Source of the DNA: Streptomyces hayashii | GTDB lineage: Bacteria; Actinomycetota; Actinomycetes; Streptomycetales; Streptomycetaceae | Length of the DNA: 64,000 nucleotides | Assembly (NCBI RefSeq): GCF_024539815.1 | Contig: NZ_JAHHIU010000003.1 | Span: forward strand, 1 to 64,000 | Reading direction: 5' to 3' | In this document: piece after piece, positions 41,955 through 50,625 of the stretch | Layout: each line of letters opens with the position of its first letter | Numbering within the stretch: the stretch's first letter is position 1 | Made by a program: the position numbers and the translations under genes | The notes under the pieces: generated by a model | Told to the model about the DNA's origin: nothing | Database searches by the model: none | The model's input: the letters and a program-made list of their open reading frames with translations, nothing else

Positions 41955-42036
41955 TCCAGCGAGTGGCAGGCGGCGCGGAGAACCTTCAGCTCTTCCGGGC
42001 TGCGTCCGCCGCCGGGGCGGGCAGTTCGTTCCGGGA

Positions 42037-42735
42037 TCAGTCCACTGCGCCCGGGACGGGTGTGTGGGTGATGCCGTTGATGAGGACGTCGAAGCTCCAG
42101 CGGATCCTGTCCGGCACCGAGCCGCCGATCAGGGCGGGCATGTGCGCGGTGATCGCCGGATGCGTGCTGGCGTCCACGGCGTGCAGGGCGCGCACGGTGG
42201 CGTTCCAGTCGTCCTCGGAGGAGGGGTCGTGCTCGCGCGTCGAGTGCTCGGCGGCGGTGGCCGTCGCGTCCTGGAGCAGTTTGTCCACCCCCCAGGCGAC
42301 CTGCTCGCGGCCGGCGCCGCTCTGCGAGAGCAGGTCGAGGATGCGCTCCACCAGGCGCAGGTAGTTCTCGCCGCTCGGGCGGGCGACGAGCGCGGCCCGC
42401 GCGAGCTGCGGGTGCTCGAACAGCACCTTGGTGTACGACGTCATGACGGCGCGGAGCTGTTCGCGCCAGTCCTCACCGCCGTCCCGTCCGGTCAGGTCGT
42501 CGACCTCGCCGAGCAGGGAATCCAGGACGGCCGCATGCAGCTCGGCGGTGTTGGCGACGTAGACGTACAGTGACGCCGGGCCGGTGTCCAGCTCCTGCGC
42601 CAGGCGGCGCATCGTGACCTTCCCCAGGCCCTCCGATCGCATGATCCGCACGGCGGTGTCGACGATCCAGCGCCGGGACAGGGCGGGCTTCGAGGGACGC
42701 TCACGGCGGCTGATCGGCTCTCTTCTCGCAGTCAT
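42037..42735 (-). CDS. TetR-family regulator (TetR/AcrR C-terminal type)
   Basis: The 232-residue protein has the DNA-binding domain IVDTAVRIMRSEGLGKVTMRRLAQELDTGPASLYVYVANTAELHAAV near residues 23-68. A large C-terminal domain follows, of the type seen in regulators of drug- or aromatic-modifying genes. ATG 42735 starts a basic N terminus. A CGAACATGTTCC palindrome 14 nt upstream of its start and two related ones before the monooxygenase suggest it represses itself and the downstream operon. Confidence 0.92.
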   Translation of the reverse strand: MTARREPISRRERPSKPALSRRWIVDTAVRIMRSEGLGKVTMRRLAQELDTGPASLYVYVANTAELHAAVLDSLLGEVDDLTGRDGGEDWREQLRAVMTSYTKVLFEHPQLARAALVARPSGENYLRLVERILDLLSQSGAGREQVAWGVDKLLQDATATAAEHSTREHDPSSEDDWNATVRALHAVDASTHPAITAHMPALIGGSVPDRIRWSFDVLINGITHTPVPGAVD

Positions 42736-42748
42736 AACCCGATCGTAA

Positions 42749-42760
42749 CGAACATGTTCC
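42749..42760. promoter_or_regulatory. Palindromic operator upstream of tetR-family gene
   Basis: CGAACATGTTCC is a near-perfect palindrome 14 nt upstream of the ATG at 42735. It matches the CGAAC-GTTCG pattern of 41927-41954. Confidence 0.55.
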
Positions 42761-42959
42761 AAGTGCGGGGTTGCCCGGTTCCCCTCGGCTTCACGGATGC
42801 TTCTGGCTTGCCCACCTTCCGCACGGCCTGCTGGGCTTCCTGCTCCTGGCGCTCGCGTTCGTCGGCTTCGGGCTGCGCTTGGCCGATGGTCGTGGCCGAG
42901 TGCGGCGGGGCCCGCTGCCCTCTTCGAATCCTCATCCGCGCCAGAAGAAGATCGCGGGC

Positions 42960-43440
42960 ATGAAAGCGACACGCTATGTGTATTTCGACGTCCTGCGGGC
43001 TGTGGCGATGGTGCGGGTGGTGGTCTTCCACACCATCGGATACGGCGTGCTCAGTGTCGTCTTCCCAGCGATGGGGGTCATGTTCGCGCTGGCTGGTTCG
43101 CTCATGGCGCGAACTCTGGACCGGGTCGGTCCCAGGGTGGCGGTCACCGGACGGCTGCGACGGCTGCTGCCGGTGCTGTGGGTCCTGGGCGCCATCGGGG
43201 TGTCGGTGATGGTGTGGCACGGCTGGTCGGACGCCGACTACCGGCCGTTGGATGCGCAGCAGCTGCTTCTGTGGCTGATGCCGGTCGTCGATCCGCCGAC
43301 GAGCGACTGAGGCGTGGAGTACTTCGCCGCCGTGCTGTGGTACCTGCGCACCTACCTGTGGCTTGTGCTGACGTCGCCCCTGCTGCTGCCGCTGTTCCGG
43401 CGGTGGCCGACACCCACCCTCCTCGCTCCGCTCACCGGGA
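42960..43440 (+). pseudogene. Acyltransferase-3-like membrane protein, nonsense and truncated
   Basis: From ATG 42960 the frame reads MKATRYVYFDVLRAVAMVRV, then VVVFHTIGYG and FPAMGVMFALAGSLMA, the start of an acyltransferase-3 membrane protein with the catalytic-type H in VVFHT. An in-frame TGA at 43308-43310 (SD-stop-GVEYF) interrupts it. The same frame continues AAVLWYLRTYLWLVLTSPLLLPLF, so a Trp codon was probably lost. After LLAPLT near 43435 similarity ends at an IS630 remnant. About 250 further residues are missing. The spacer before it (42761-42959) has one hydrophobic stretch of no clear origin. Confidence 0.75.
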
Positions 43441-43530
43441 CCCGGTTCCCGCCCGCCGAGGCCAGCAGCATCATCGCGCGCCGGTAGCGCGGTCGAGTCC
43501 ACGACAGCTCGCACGCCTGGTGGACCGCGG
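43436..43530 (-). mobile_element. IS630-family transposase remnant (N-terminal piece)
   Basis: The minus strand encodes RYRRAMMLLASAGGNRVPV, matching RYRRAMMRLVSAGGNRAPV of the IS630 remnant at 62172. Only about 30 codons are recognisable. It joins the truncated acyltransferase sequence and may mark the event that removed its 3' part. Confidence 0.6.
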
Positions 43531-43993
43531 CCGGCGCGGACGAACAAGCGGTGTCGCAGGGTGCCGATCGGCTCGTGGAGACGTGCCACATCGTTCACCC
43601 GCACGCCCCCCAGTGCGAAAGATTGGTGGCCACCGTATGCACGTCCTGGGTGAGGCAGAGCCCGAACCGCGGCCCACCGTGGTCCGGGTTCCGGGCGGTC
43701 ACGGCGGCGGATGCGTGGGGCAGCCGTTAGGGCCACGCGGCCGTCCGTCAATGCCGGTCACGAATGCCCGACAAGTTGACTCTGTGACAGCCTGACCGGG
43801 CCAAGTTGAGCATCGGTTCGTTCCGAGTCGTCCGGCAGTGATCGAGGCATGCCGCGGTGCCGGGATCGATGGGACGGTGGCGCAGTGCCGTCCCGGACGG
43901 GGGTCTGACTCATGAGATCTATGACCGAAGTGTCCAGTCACAGACCTGTCGACTGCCGTTGCGGAATGCTGCCTGCCACCGAGCCACAGGGTG
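43531..43993. other. Region with no recognised gene
   Basis: This 463-nt stretch lies between the IS630 remnant and the IS110 left end. Several frames are open (for example minus VARLHEPIGTLRHRLFVRAG) but none matches a family I recognise. Probably decayed accessory DNA. Confidence 0.35.
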
Positions 43994-45222
43994 TGTCCCT
44001 ATAGGGGCCTTGCCGAGTTTCAGGCGCCATCACGGTTCAGACCGCCCGAGCGGGCCGGTGCCATCCACCCTGCACCTCACACAGCGGGAGGCGAACCATC
44101 ATGACGACCAGACAGCGCGATACTTCCTCCAGTACGGATCCTCCCGTTCGGCGCGAGGTCGTTCTGGGCGTGGACACGCACGGCGAGGTGCATGTCGCCG
44201 CCGTGATCTCCCCGCTCGGGAAGGTCCTGGGCACCGAGTCCTTTCCGGCAACGACGGCCGGCTATCGACAGCTTCTCGTGTGGGCCCGCAAGCGGGGGAC
44301 GGTGCGCCGGGCCGGTGTGGAGGGCACCGGCACCTTCGGCGCGGGCCTGTCCCGCTACCTGCTGGCCCAGCAGATTCAGGTGTTCGAAGTGAACCGGCCC
44401 GACCGGTCGGCCCGCCGTCTGCTCGGCAAGTCGGACCCGCTCGATGCGCAGGCCGCAGCGCGAGCCGTGCTCAGCGGTCGCGCCCGGGCCCGGGCGAAAT
44501 CCGGCGACGGTCCGGTGCACAGCGCCCGGATCTACAAGCTCGCCAAGGACTCCGCGGTCAAGGCCCGCACCCAGGCGATCAACCAGCTCAAGTCCGTCCT
44601 GGTCATCGCCGACCCCGCCCTGCGGGAACGGCTGACCAGCCTCGGCAACGCCGAACTGTTCCGCACCTGCGCGCGCCTCGGCCCATCCGATGGCGAGGGA
44701 GACGAGGACGCAGTGACCCAGGCCACCAACATGGTCCTGAGCATGCTCGCCCAGCGCATCGAACAGCTCACCGCACAGATCAATGAGCTGAACCAACGCC
44801 TGACCCAGCTCGTCGAACAGCATGCCCCACAGCTGCTCGTACCGGTGGGCATCGGCCCGGACAGCGCAGTCACCTTGCTGATCACCATGGGAGACAACCC
44901 CGAGCGGCTGAACACCGAAGCATCCTTTGCTGCCCTTTGCGGAGTCAGCCCCGTCGAGTATTCCTCTGGCCGCAGGAGCACGCGCCGGCTCAACCACGGC
45001 GGCGACCGCCAGGCCAACGCCGCCCTGCACCGTATCGTCTTCACCCGCCTGCGCCACGACCCGCGCACCCAGGCGTACTACGAACGCCGCACCCAGGAGG
45101 GCAAGACCCGGCGCGAGATCATCCGATGCCTCAAGCGATATGCCGCCCGCGAGGTCTTCAACCTGGTCAGGACGGTATCCAGCGTCCCCCTGTTATAGGG
45201 GCGTCTGTGATAGACGAGTGAT
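43994..45222 (+). mobile_element. IS110-family insertion sequence, apparently intact
   Basis: A single transposase gene is flanked by short direct TATAGGGGC sequences at 44000-44008 and 45194-45202, the latter containing the transposase stop. IS110 elements lack terminal inverted repeats and move by a DEDD recombinase guided by a noncoding end RNA; the about 100-nt leader 44009-44100 could contain that RNA. Exact ends are approximate. A degenerate copy follows at 45420. Confidence 0.75.
44101..45198 (+). CDS. IS110-family transposase
   Basis: The 365-residue protein has the N-terminal DEDD domain (VVLGVDTHGEVHVAAVIS, GVEGTGTFG, and SDPLDAQAAARAVL). The C-terminal Transposase_20 domain contains LLITMGDN and FAALCGVSPVEYSSGRRSTRRLNHGGDRQAN with the essential serine. 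No frameshift is seen. The ATG follows GGGAGGCG. This is a complete, probably active enzyme; the neighbouring copy at 45420-46297 is broken. Confidence 0.95.
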   Translation: MTTRQRDTSSSTDPPVRREVVLGVDTHGEVHVAAVISPLGKVLGTESFPATTAGYRQLLVWARKRGTVRRAGVEGTGTFGAGLSRYLLAQQIQVFEVNRPDRSARRLLGKSDPLDAQAAARAVLSGRARARAKSGDGPVHSARIYKLAKDSAVKARTQAINQLKSVLVIADPALRERLTSLGNAELFRTCARLGPSDGEGDEDAVTQATNMVLSMLAQRIEQLTAQINELNQRLTQLVEQHAPQLLVPVGIGPDSAVTLLITMGDNPERLNTEASFAALCGVSPVEYSSGRRSTRRLNHGGDRQANAALHRIVFTRLRHDPRTQAYYERRTQEGKTRREIIRCLKRYAAREVFNLVRTVSSVPLL

Positions 45223-45265
45223 ACGGCGAGGCCCCGCCTGGGGGCTTTGCGTGGAGCCGTGAGAC

Positions 45266-45303
45266 GACGAAGCCGCACCGGAGAGCTCCGGCGCGGCTTC
45301 GTC
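45266..45303. terminator. Strong hairpin after IS110
   Basis: Arms 45266-45283 and 45286-45303 (18 nt, one mismatch, 2-nt loop) form a very stable GC-rich stem. No T-run follows, as is common for high-GC actinobacterial terminators. It lies between the intact and the broken IS110 copies. Confidence 0.6.
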
Positions 45304-45419
45304 ATGAGATCGGCTGCTTTTGGGCACGATGCGGTCGGCGCCTCATGCGGCCCGTGTCCCTGTGACGTTTTCGGAATGCGCCTACTTTGTGATTGCACTC
45401 GCACATGCGTCTGAAGAGC

Positions 45420-46297
45420 CGGTTCTGTCAGAGAGCGCAGCACCTCCTCGAGCACGGATCTGCCCAACCGGGGTGAGGTCGACCTGAGTGTGGATACGCA
45501 CGGCGAGGTTCACGTCGCTGCCCCGGTCCCCGGCTGGGAAAGGTCATGGGCACCGAATCCTCTCCGGCGACGGCCGCTGGCAGGTGACGTCTGCGCCCGC
45601 CAAACTGGATACGGTTGCGCCGTGCGGGGGTGGAGGGCACCGGCACCTTCGGAGCGAGCCTGTCCCATTGCCTCCTCGCCCAGTACATCCAGGTGTATGA
45701 GGTGAACCGGCCCGATCGCTCGACCCGCCGGTTGCCCTGCGAATCGGACCGATCGACGCGGGGCCATGCTCAGTGGCCGCGCCCGGAGACGAGGACGCGG
45801 TGGCCCAGGCCACCCGCCTGACGTTGCGCATGCTGGCCGAGCGCGTCGAGCAGCTCACCGGGCAGATCGATGACCTGAACCAGCGCCTGACCCGGGTCGT
45901 CGTACGCCACGCACGCACAGCAGCTGCTCGAGCGGATGGGCATCGGACCGGACAGCGCCGTCATGCTCCTGATCACCATGGGAGACAACCTGATCGGCTG
46001 AAAACCGAGGCGTCCTTGGCTGCCCTTTGCGGAGTCAGCCCCATCGAGTACTCATCCGGCTGGCGGAGCACGCGCCGGCTCAACCGCGGCGGCGACCGCC
46101 AGGCGAACGCGGTCCTGCACCGCATCGTCTTCACCCGCCTGCGCCACGACCTGCGCACCCAGGCGTGCTACGAACGCCGCCCCCAGGAAGGCAAGACCCA
46201 ACGCAAAGTCATCCGATGCCTCAAGCGATATGCAGCCCACGAGGTGTTCAACCTGGTCAGACCGGTTTCCCGCGCCCCGCGCCATAGGGGCGTCTGG
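45420..46297 (+). mobile_element. Degenerate IS110 copy
   Basis: This stretch aligns with the intact neighbour from its N-terminal codons (VDTHGEVHVAA, here split across frames) to the C-terminal FNLVRPVSR and the CATAGGGGCGTCTG end. It has several frameshifts and an internal deletion of about 210 bp joining GCGCCCGG to AGACGAGGACGCGGTG near 45787. The two copies differ at many bases, so it is an older insertion, not a fresh tandem duplicate. Its reading frame runs on into the next fragment. Confidence 0.85.
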
Positions 46298-46590
46298 GAT
46301 GACGAGGCCGCCGTGAGCCTGCTGGTTGGGTACTTCACCCGACGACGCTCGCGCGGTGACCTGTTCTATTCCGGCGCCCACTTTGAGCGCCTTGGCGGCG
46401 GCGGAGACGCTGAGCACGTCGCGGACTTTCTCGACAGCAACGACCTGGGGGCCCTCACCACGCTCTGTGTGTCCCTCGAGCCGCACGGGGCGATGAACTT
46501 GCTGAGCGACCCGGAGGGGCACTGGACGCGTCTGCTGTCGCTCATCCCTCGTGACGCGCGCTTGGAGAATCCTGGAAGCGATGCGTTCAT
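46298..46590 (+). pseudogene. DUF6308-like fragment
   Basis: The frame encodes AVSLLVGYFTRRRSRGDLFYSGAHFERLGGGGD, then EHVADFLDSNDLGALTTLCV and RLLSLIPRDARLENP. This resembles the N-terminal part of DUF6308 proteins (function unknown). The start is lost at the IS110 remnant junction and the C-terminal half is replaced by the next fragment. The family assignment rests on memory of the GAHFERIGGGGD block. Confidence 0.5.
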
Positions 46591-47375
46591 GGAGGAGGGT
46601 GCGGGAGCTGGTCGAGCGGCTCGTCGTCGAGGGGCGCGTTCGGATCGTTGCTTCCGGTGACGACGAGGTCGCCGAGTGGCGGCGTGTTCTCAACTACGCG
46701 AAGCGGCACGGCCTGGAGCCGGAGGGCAAACGCATCGAGAAGGTGCCGTACGGCGGGCCGGGGATGGAGTTGTTCCTCGCGGAGGGGCCTCATCCCAATG
46801 CGCGAAGTCAACGGCCGAAGGTGGGCGGGGGCCTGGTTCCTGTCCCCTCACGACTGGGGAACTTGCATCCGCTCGTGGCCGCGCTCAGAGACGCCCAGCG
46901 CCGACTGGTCATGCCGTCTGTGCTGCGCCACAGATCGCTACTGCTGTTACAGGGTTTGGCGGCTGAGGCGGTACGGCGCAGGTACGAGGTGCGGAAGGCC
47001 CACTCGTCCTTTTACCCACGCGAGGGCGGATTGGACATTGCTGTCGACGGCTTCGCCTATACCGTCACCGTCAGGCAGGAGTTCCCGCAGTCAGCGGATC
47101 CCGACCGCTCTGCGCGCCTCGTCGTGGAGCTCGCCCATGGCCTGACCAGACGGCCCGGCCGCTGGCGGGATCGGAAGACCCGGACGCTCGAAGAGGCCCT
47201 CGGTGTGATTCTTGGTGAGATCGAGGCATGAGCGGCAGAGGACGTTCGGCGCAGGCAGGACGAGCAGCGGGCCGGCGCGGAACGCCAAGCTCGTTGGCGA
47301 GCGGCCGTGGTGGTGGCGAAGGAACAGGCTGTTCGCGAACAGCTTGCCCAGGCGCTGCGCGAAGATGCCGGGGTC
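46551..47375 (+). pseudogene. Hypothetical protein with in-frame stop
   Basis: From about 46584 the frame encodes VRELVERLVVEGRVRIV, EVAEWRRVLNYAKRHGL, VPVPSRLGNLHPLVAALRDAQ, and RSLLLLQGLAAEAVRRRYEVR. It is related to the broken gene at 37590. A TGA at 47229-47231 stops it, but the same frame continues AAEDVRRRQDEQRAGAERQA and RWRAAVVVAKEQAVREQL, the helical tail expected for this family. A CGA-to-TGA change is therefore likely. Homology ends near 47375 at a KdpD fragment. N and C termini are both incomplete. Function unknown. Confidence 0.6.
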
Positions 47376-47384
47376 ACGTCCGCT

Positions 47385-47732
47385 GGAGTGTGCAGCCCGC
47401 ACGGCGACCGGGTCGTCGTCAAGGCCGACGCCATCGACGACCGGGTCGAGATCCGTGTGGTGGACCGCGGCCCGGGCGTCCCGGACGACGCCAAGGAACG
47501 TATCTTCGAACCCTTCCAGCGCTACGGCGACGCCCCGCGCGGCGCCGGGGTCGGGCTCGGCCTCGCGGTGGCCCGTGGCTTCGCCGAAGCCATGGACGGC
47601 ACTCTCATGGCGGAGGACACCCCGGGCGGCGGCCTGACCATGGTCCTCAGCCTGCCCGTGGCGATTGGCTCCGTCGAGGTCGAAGCGGCAGGTCGGCAGG
47701 AGGAGAACACGTCACAGGTGTTTCGCTCATGA
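47385..47732 (+). pseudogene. C-terminal ATPase fragment of KdpD-like kinase
   Basis: The segment HGDRVVVKADAIDDRVEIRV, VDRGPGVPDDAKERIFEPFQ and GVGLGLAVARGFAEAMDGTL is the HATPase_c domain end of a KdpD-type histidine kinase (G1 and G2 boxes). The sensor domains, H-box and N-box are missing. It is fused in frame to the tail of the preceding broken gene, so any product would be a chimera. It suggests loss of a kdp operon; a DUF4118 gene, often found near kdp, follows. Confidence 0.75.
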
Positions 47733-47910
47733 CCCGGTGGCGGGTGCCGGCGCTGAATTTGCCGTCAGAAGTGCGTCAAGATCGCGCCTGCCGGTAGCCG
47801 GACGCATCCGGCGGCGGGATGCTGGCCTTGCCGACCCCCGTGTCGCCGACTCCGCGTAGGCGAACACTGCTGGTCGTTGATCGCTCATTGTCGCTGTGAG
47901 GTGGTGGACC

Positions 47911-48663
47911 ATGCTGCGGATGCCCCCGCGTGACCGGATCGCCGTGGCGGCTGCTCTGCTTGCCCCGCTCCTCGTCGCGCTCATGCTCGTCCCCTTCCGA
48001 ACGCACATGACCTCGGCGAACCTGGCACTGATCCTTGTCGTGGTCGTCGTGGCGGTCGCCGCGCTGGGCAGCCGGACCGCCGGGGTGCTGGCCGCACTGT
48101 CGGCGGCGACGTGGTTCGACTTCTTCCTCACCCGCCCCTACCAGCGGTTCACCATCTCCCACGGCGACGACATCACCACTACCCTCCTGCTCCTCGCCGT
48201 AGGGGTGGCGGTGTCCCAACTGGCCGCGCACGCCCGCTCCCTGAAGCTGGTGACCATCACGGACGCGGCACACCTGGCCCGGATCCACGAGACGGCGACT
48301 CTGGTCCAGGCCGGTGCATCGCCGTACACCGTGGTGGACCAGGTCCGCGCGCAGCTCATCGAGATCCTCGGCCTGCGCGACTGCCGCTTCGAGTACGGCA
48401 CCCTCCTCGGCCGGCATCCGCGACTGGAGCAGGACGGCTCGCTCGCCGCCGTCCGCGCCCAAGGGAACCCGGAGGAGCAGGTCTGGCCTGGAGAGGAGAT
48501 CGAACTCCGCGCTTCGGTCGGTGGCCGCTACCTGGGCCGGTTCATGCTCCAGCCGCACCCCGGCGCCACGATCCCACCTCTCCAGACGCGCCTGGTCGCC
48601 GTGAGTCTGGCCGACCATGTCGGCGCGGCCCTCGACCCGGCCGGACCGGTACTCGACCGCTGA
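47911..48663 (+). CDS. DUF4118-domain membrane protein
   Basis: The protein of about 250 residues has the KdpD-type four-helix membrane domain (residues about 8-100): AALLAPLLVALMLVPF, ALILVVVVVAVAALGSRTAGVLAAL, FDFFLTRPYQRF and a fourth helix TTLLLLAVGVAVSQL. A soluble GAF-like domain follows but no kinase. Stand-alone DUF4118 proteins may sense membrane or potassium status. ATG 47911 has GAGGTGG upstream; GTG 47896 is an alternative. It follows the KdpD fragment on the same strand. Confidence 0.82.
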   Translation: MLRMPPRDRIAVAAALLAPLLVALMLVPFRTHMTSANLALILVVVVVAVAALGSRTAGVLAALSAATWFDFFLTRPYQRFTISHGDDITTTLLLLAVGVAVSQLAAHARSLKLVTITDAAHLARIHETATLVQAGASPYTVVDQVRAQLIEILGLRDCRFEYGTLLGRHPRLEQDGSLAAVRAQGNPEEQVWPGEEIELRASVGGRYLGRFMLQPHPGATIPPLQTRLVAVSLADHVGAALDPAGPVLDR

Positions 48664-48721
48664 GCCCTCTGAAGCACGCCATGGGTAGTGCGGTCGCGGA
48701 AGGGAAGAGGCAGTCGCCCGT

Positions 48722-49627
48722 ATGGCCATCGTGGACCCGACAGGAGCGGAGCCGGTGCCGGAGGACCGTCCCACCCACGTAGTAACGCTGGATGCGGGTC
48801 TGGTCGAGTACCGGCTGGAGCGCCGGGGGCCGGCCATTGTGGTCGTCCTGCACGGCGGCCACACCCGGGCCGGGCTGCCGGTGGGGGAGGAGGTGTTCGT
48901 CGAGGCCGGACACACGGTGCTGGCACCGTCGAGGCCGGGATACGGCCGCACCCCGCTGTCCACCGGAACCTCCACGAGCGGCTTCGCGGACGTCGTAGGC
49001 GCGCTCTGCGCCCATCTGGGCATCACCGAGGTGGCTGCGGTCGTGGGCACCTCGGGTGGCGGACCGACGGCCGTGACGATGGCCGCACGCCATCCCGGTC
49101 TGGTGCGGCGACTGATCCTGCAGAGTGCCGTCGGCTCGCTCCCCTGGCCCGACCGCGTCACCCGGATCGGCGCGCACCTTCTGTTCGGCGCCCGCAGCGA
49201 GCGGGTGACCTGGGGAGCACTACGGCTGCTCCTGCGCCGCGCGCCCGACACAGCACTGCGTCTGCTCCTGAGCGGCCTCACCACCCTGCCGGTCAGCGAT
49301 GTCCTGGCCGACCTGGGCCCCGAGGAGCGAGCGGCGATGATCGAGCTGTTCTGCCGGATGCGGTCGGGCCACGGATTCCTCAACGACCTGAGGCCCACCC
49401 CCGACCTGACCGCCGACGTTGGCCAACCCACCCTGGTGATCGGCACCCGAGCGGACCGCGGTGTGCCGTTCGTCCACGCCCAGTCCCTGGCCGCGGGCAT
49501 CCCACGAGCAGAGCTGGTGGAGAGCGGGGCCGCCAGCCACCTCATGTGGTTCGGATCGGACTGGCCGACGACCGCCGGGAAGATCCGCGCCTTCCTTACC
49601 GACAACAGGGCTGGCGGGACGCACTGA
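48722..49627 (+). CDS. Alpha/beta-fold hydrolase
   Basis: The 301-residue hydrolase has VVLHGGHTRAG (oxyanion region), nucleophile elbow GTSGGG (S111), acid in VIGTRADRGVPF and C-terminal histidine in GAASHLMWFGSD. It resembles lactonase- or epoxide-hydrolase-like esterases; the substrate is unknown. It is encoded 58 nt after the DUF4118 gene and before the TerD-like gene on the same strand. Confidence 0.88.
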   Translation: MAIVDPTGAEPVPEDRPTHVVTLDAGLVEYRLERRGPAIVVVLHGGHTRAGLPVGEEVFVEAGHTVLAPSRPGYGRTPLSTGTSTSGFADVVGALCAHLGITEVAAVVGTSGGGPTAVTMAARHPGLVRRLILQSAVGSLPWPDRVTRIGAHLLFGARSERVTWGALRLLLRRAPDTALRLLLSGLTTLPVSDVLADLGPEERAAMIELFCRMRSGHGFLNDLRPTPDLTADVGQPTLVIGTRADRGVPFVHAQSLAAGIPRAELVESGAASHLMWFGSDWPTTAGKIRAFLTDNRAGGTH

Positions 49628-49780
49628 CAAGGAGTGCCCTTCCGCGCAATGGCACATGCCTGATCGCGCCGTTCGGCAAGGAGAACGTCAAGGACGCATC
49701 AAATAGCTGGTCACAGGCCAGACTTCACGAGCGGGACCAAGGCGGTCCCGTCGCGGGGCGAGGTTGGGGAGGGATGACCG

Positions 49781-50341
49781 GTGAGCAGCGCCGACAAGGG
49801 GCTCAGCAAGGTCGAGGTGAGGCTCAAGTGGGACCCGAGTCCCCTGGGAGAGCCGCCTCGTCACCTGGACATCGTCGCCGCCACTTACTCCGCCGACGAT
49901 CCCCACGGACGACCGGTGTACGTCGTCCACTACGACAGCCGTTCACCGGACGGCACCATCAACATGACCCGTCACAGCCAGACCGGACAAGGCTTCGGCT
50001 TCGTCGAGGCGATGGTGCTGGAACTCGACCGGCTGGCACCCGACTTCGGCCGCGTCGTGGTGGGCGTGGTCATCCATCAGGACGGCGGACGGCGGACCTT
50101 CGGCGCCATCGCCAACGCGGCGGTCGTGGTCGTCGAGAGGTACACGGAGTTGCTGTCGGACACCTTCGCCCGGGTCGCCGACGCCACCGCCGTCACGGTC
50201 GCGGAGTTCACCCGCGAGGGTTCCGGCGCATGGAAGATGCACGAGATGATCCACGGCTTCGACAGCGACCCACTGCCCTTCATCGCGGAGATGGGCACGG
50301 TCAGGCCCGCTCCGGGGGCCCATCCGACAGAGACGATCTGA
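49781..50341 (+). CDS. TerD-superfamily protein (divergent), copy 2
   Basis: The 186-residue protein aligns along its whole length with the one at 7896-8429, for example VEVRLKWDPSP, HLDIVAATYSADDPHGRPVY and SPDGTINMTRHSQTGQGFGF. As there, the TerD calcium-site acids are only partly present. GTG 49781 fits the paralogue start, with GGGAGGG about 10 nt upstream. It precedes a flavodoxin-fold oxidoreductase by about 285 nt of sequence with no recognised gene. Role in stress response inferred from the superfamily. Confidence 0.8.
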   Translation: MSSADKGLSKVEVRLKWDPSPLGEPPRHLDIVAATYSADDPHGRPVYVVHYDSRSPDGTINMTRHSQTGQGFGFVEAMVLELDRLAPDFGRVVVGVVIHQDGGRRTFGAIANAAVVVVERYTELLSDTFARVADATAVTVAEFTREGSGAWKMHEMIHGFDSDPLPFIAEMGTVRPAPGAHPTETI

Positions 50342-50625
50342 GTACGTGTACATGTGGTGGTCGTCCCGCGCCGAGAGCGCTCGTGCGGATGTTGCCAGGT
50401 GGCGTTGGCGGCCTTGGGCTTCTCTTTGCCCTGTTCATGAGGGACAGGACAGCGTCGTCGTATGCGATCCGCCCGCTGGCGCGCACTGCCGGGACGGTGA
50501 CGGCTTCCTTACGTCGGTGCGTCGCGCCGGGACAAAACGCCGTCCGGGAGAGACGCTGCTGGTGAGCCGCGGCTCAGATCCGGACGGGGAGCCGACCCCT
50601 GGTCCCGCATGAAGGAGTGCTGCCC

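Noticed and set aside
45773..46660. A single 295-residue protein
   Set aside because: It is a frame running from the IS110 remnant into an unrelated fragment. The two halves belong to different families.
47776..49605. 609-codon minus-strand ORF
   Set aside because: Opposite the DUF4118 and hydrolase genes, which have recognisable domains. The antisense frame has none.
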